A stretch of 64,000 bases of DNA from Kitagawia praeruptora (taxonomy: Eukaryota > Streptophyta > Magnoliopsida > Apiales > Apiaceae), in assembly GCA_037693485.1 (NCBI GenBank), contig CM075352.1:63304001-63368000 (forward strand). The letters run 5' to 3'. Below, piece after piece: positions 62,501 to 64,000 of the stretch. Each line of letters begins with the position of its first letter. Positions within the stretch are counted from its first letter, which is position 1. A program made the translations under genes and the position numbers. The notes under the pieces were generated by a model that saw nothing but the letters and a program-made list of their open reading frames with translations, was not told where the DNA came from and did not search any database.

Positions 62501-62760
62501 TGTTGGAAAGAATTCCAATCATGTGTGACAACACAAGTGCAATCTCTATAGTTGCCAATCCTGTCAATCATTCTAGAACAAAGCACATTGACATCAGATA
62601 TCATTTCATAAGAGAACATACAACTAATGGAACCATTGAGTTGCATTATGTCTCTACAGATAAAGAACTAGCTGATATATTCACTAAGCCATTAGATGAA
62701 GCCACCTTCACAAGGTTGGTAAGTGAGATTGGAATGCTGAATTCTTCAGATTCTGGCTAA
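59488..62760 (+). CDS. pol: Pol of element 4 (PR-INT-RT-RNase H)
   Basis: A polyprotein of about 1090 residues, open to TAA at 62758-62760. It is in the -1 frame relative to gag and overlaps its end. Protease: WILDSGCSNHMTGD near residue 25. Integrase: HMDLFGPV near 219, DNGTEF near 287, NGVVERKNRT near 323. RT: YVDDIIFGSTN near 774. RNase H: DADYAGCRVD near 938 and AEAEYIAAGS. A GGGGGAG tract lies at 61033-61039 in the INT-RT linker. There is no ATG in the early part, and TTTGCAG/GGC is at 59521-59530. All catalytic residues expected are present, so the protein could be active if expressed. Confidence 0.94.
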   Translation: MGTKGKVIPLCLQGKESEKKVMWILDSGCSNHMTGDMALLSQYEEKAGPMVAFGDDSMGNTLGYGKLKVGNVIIEDVALVKGLKHNLLSVGQFTDRGFKVNFDKDECLITHKKTGDFALSGVRKGSLFVANMDSANKDKICCFYSKASNEDCWLWHKKLSHLNFKAINSLVKRELVRGMPTLEFCQEGVCEACQKGKMKRSSHKSKTVTSVTKPLQLIHMDLFGPVNIMSLGRKRYALVMIDDFSRYTWVEFLASKDEAPQVIIEHIKKVDKEAKANDASVIALRSDNGTEFRNATLEAFCKENGISQQFSAPRTPQQNGVVERKNRTLIEAARTMLLDAKMPTSFWAEAVSTACYIQNRTLINKNTGKTPYNLMTGKKPTLKYIHTFGSKCFVLKDNSEYVGKFDAKAFEGIFLGYSMERIAYKVYVISQKKVMESTDVTFDDSKLPGLEEANDEDKDPLKFDNLDDSDEEIETGVETQVQQTQVNNDTREEFVPINSEETSIQDTPVSNGNFTGGGNEDDHDEDDEATSRMRNQAEHSRKWDRSHTAEQIIGDPNAGVRTRRATQNECLYGCFLSQVEPKKLDDALLDPDWIIAMQEELNQFERNKVWELVPAPKNRTIVGTKWVLKNKMDEDGVIIRNKARLVAKGYSQQEGIDYDETFAPVARLEAIRIFLAFAAHSNFKVYQMDVKSAFLNGELEEEVYVQQPPGFEDPHFPEFVYRLLKALYGLKQAPRAWYDTLSQFLLENQFTRGTLDKTLFYKKHGDDMILVQIYVDDIIFGSTNEKLCEKFSKLMQSRYEMSMMGELTFFLGLQVSQRKDGIFISQTKYIKDLLKKFDLEDCSPAKTPMATATKLDEDAKGKRVDISVYRGMVGSLLYLTASRPDIMFATCLCARFQSNPKESHLIAIKRIFRYLKGTPNLGLWYPKDTGFNLVGCSDADYAGCRVDRKCTSGSCQFLGQRLVSWYSKKQQSVSTSTAEAEYIAAGSCCAQVLWIRNQLRDYGLVLERIPIMCDNTSAISIVANPVNHSRTKHIDIRYHFIREHTTNGTIELHYVSTDKELADIFTKPLDEATFTRLVSEIGMLNSSDSG
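59510..59535 (+). promoter_or_regulatory. Splice-acceptor-like site between gag and pol, element 4
   Basis: CCTTTGTGTTTGCAG/GGC follows the gag stop by 18 bases. It is pyrimidine-rich with CAG/G, and the position is the same in elements 1, 2 and 3. Not proven. Confidence 0.4.
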
Positions 62761-63605
62761 GTGAATACATCATCTAGATTGTTGCAGCAGTAAACACTTA
62801 CTTTATCTAAATCCTCAATATTTTTGAAGTAAGTGTTGGCTGAAATATGATTTATAAATATTTCAAATCTGTTGCATATGTTGAAAATCATATTTTTATT
62901 AACTTAAAATTTCTATGAAATTTTGAGAAAATCACTATTTGATTTGCTAGGATATTTTTCAATGAATATGTCTGGTAAATTTTTACAAGATAGTGAAAAT
63001 CAAATTTTTATGAGTGATGGGTATAGTTCGATAAGTCAGACTTCTCGAATGATTCACTATTCGACATCTCTAATAAGTCTCATTAGAGTAGTCTTGAGTT
63101 CTCGAATAGAGTCTTTCTGAGATATCGAATAGAGGAATTCAAGACTTCTCGAATATAGTAACTGAGTTCTCGAATGATTGAGTTCTCGAACACTATATTT
63201 GAGTTCTCGAATCATTTGAAAAGGCTGAATTCTCGCTGAATTTTAACCGATTTTGGATTTTTATCTAAAAATTTAATTCACTCATAAAAACACATTTTAT
63301 TTAATTTAGAATTATTTCTAAGTTAGATAACTGCCAGCTGTGAGTTTCTATCTGCTTGAGTTATCGATTAAGCCATTCTTGACTTCTCGAATAGTTGTTT
63401 TCTACTTCTCGAATGCCTGACTTGTCGATACAAAACAGTCTGCTAATCGACAATTCAAGTACTTCATTCTTATACAATCTCACATCTATTCGATTCATTT
63501 CATTCGATTTCTCAAGCATCTACACTCTCTAAACCCCTGAAACCCTAGCTACGAAAAGCCAAATTTCTTCTTCAACCTTCAATTTCTTTTCTCTCTTCTA
63601 TACAA
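62761..63605 (+). other. Element 4 pol-to-env spacer with TCGA-cored repeats
   Basis: There is no gene. From about 63024 to 63510 there are about 16 TCGA words (TTCTCGAAT, TTCGATAAG, TATCGAATAG, TTCTCGAATA), similar to those in this element's LTR. The remaining sequence is AT-rich. Confidence 0.75.
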
Positions 63606-64000
63606 ATGGCAACAGTAAAGTTCAACACCAACTTCATCGCTCTCACTAGTGATGTTGAAGCACCCAATGCAAATTTCAAGTGCTTTGTGAAATGGATGGC
63701 TGAGTCATATATCAAGGATGCACTCTCTGCCAACCCAACTCTGTATCTCGATATTCTGGAACAATTCTGGAGTACTGCTATTGTGGAGGTTGTAGCCCTG
63801 GAAAACGCAATCACTTCCTATGTCATCTACTGCAAGGTTCAAGATAAGGAAATCACTATCACTACTGCAGACATGAACCAAGCACTAGGACTACAACAAG
63901 AGTCATTTGACAGAATGGCCACTAACACAGAGTTGGAGGAATTCTTTGAGTTCATAAAATACTCAGATGGGATTAATCTTGGAAAGCTAAACAGAAAGAA
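63606..64000 (+). CDS. Third ORF (env-like) of element 4, 5' part only
   Basis: The start at 63606 (MATVKFNTNFIALTSDVEAP) is open to the window end (131 complete codons). The pattern NPTLYLDILEQFWSTA, then an ITTADMNQALGLQ-like segment, resembles the N-termini of the third ORFs in elements 2 and 3. The protein continues outside the window. Confidence 0.75.
   Translation, partial: MATVKFNTNFIALTSDVEAPNANFKCFVKWMAESYIKDALSANPTLYLDILEQFWSTAIVEVVALENAITSYVIYCKVQDKEITITTADMNQALGLQQESFDRMATNTELEEFFEFIKYSDGINLGKLNRK

Larger units (their letters stand above)
55661..64000 (+). mobile_element. Element 4: Sirevirus-type copia (family C), right end outside the window
   Basis: A 5' LTR (about 55661-56956; its start is uncertain, TGTTAGTTACAGAG at 55661 being the best guess) is followed by a primer site, open gag (57002-59509), open pol (to 62760), a spacer and the start of a third ORF that runs off the end at 64000. 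gag and pol have no stops, so it may be a young, functional copy. The 3' LTR is not visible, so no age can be given. Confidence 0.93.

Overview
The window is nuclear DNA of a flowering plant, probably a eudicot. It is AT-rich and dominated by retrotransposons, with one intron-containing CYP76-like cytochrome P450 gene and small plant-type DNA transposons. The repeat families look like those of asterids, perhaps Apiaceae, but this is an impression from memory and no species is claimed.

Layout. (1) Positions 1-6563, minus strand: a decayed Ty1/copia element of the Sirevirus (SIRE/Maximus) type, here called element 1. Its 3' part lies outside the window. (2) 6564-7718 and 34459-~39990: an L1-type LINE cut open by (3) element 2 (7719-34458, plus strand, target duplication CACAT). 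Element 2 is a decayed copy of the element 1 family and is itself cut open by (4) element 3 (14758-29280, plus strand, target duplication ATCTC). Element 3 is a nearly pristine Sirevirus with intact gag, pol and a 1331-codon third ORF; its two 1057-bp LTRs differ by one base by eye. (5) ~40000-51560: degraded sequence with cyclin B and CDPK exon fragments, LINE, Ty3/gypsy and copia relics, fold-back elements, a Stowaway MITE and nested Helitrons. (6) 51577-53384, minus strand: the two-exon P450 gene, with a tandem plus inverted repeat in its upstream region. (7) ~55660-64000, plus strand: element 4, a third Sirevirus family with open gag and pol, running off the right edge inside its third ORF.

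How the parts work together. The Sirevirus families share a plan: LTR, initiator-tRNA-Met primer site, gag with two or three zinc knuckles, pol in the -1 frame, a long spacer, a third (env-like) ORF, polypurine tract, LTR. The most interesting signals are in their non-coding parts. A hairpin with a C-tract loop sits just before the U5 end, and its stem sequence changes between families while pairing is kept. Each family has its own short repeated motif in both the LTR (or leader) and the pol-to-env spacer. A splice-acceptor-like CAG/G follows each gag stop. Element 2 also has a protein-like antisense ORF between pol and the third ORF. Near the LINE 3' end is a separate ORF with a second RNase H-like domain that lacks a catalytic Asp.

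All calls come from reading the sequence. No database search or folding was run.
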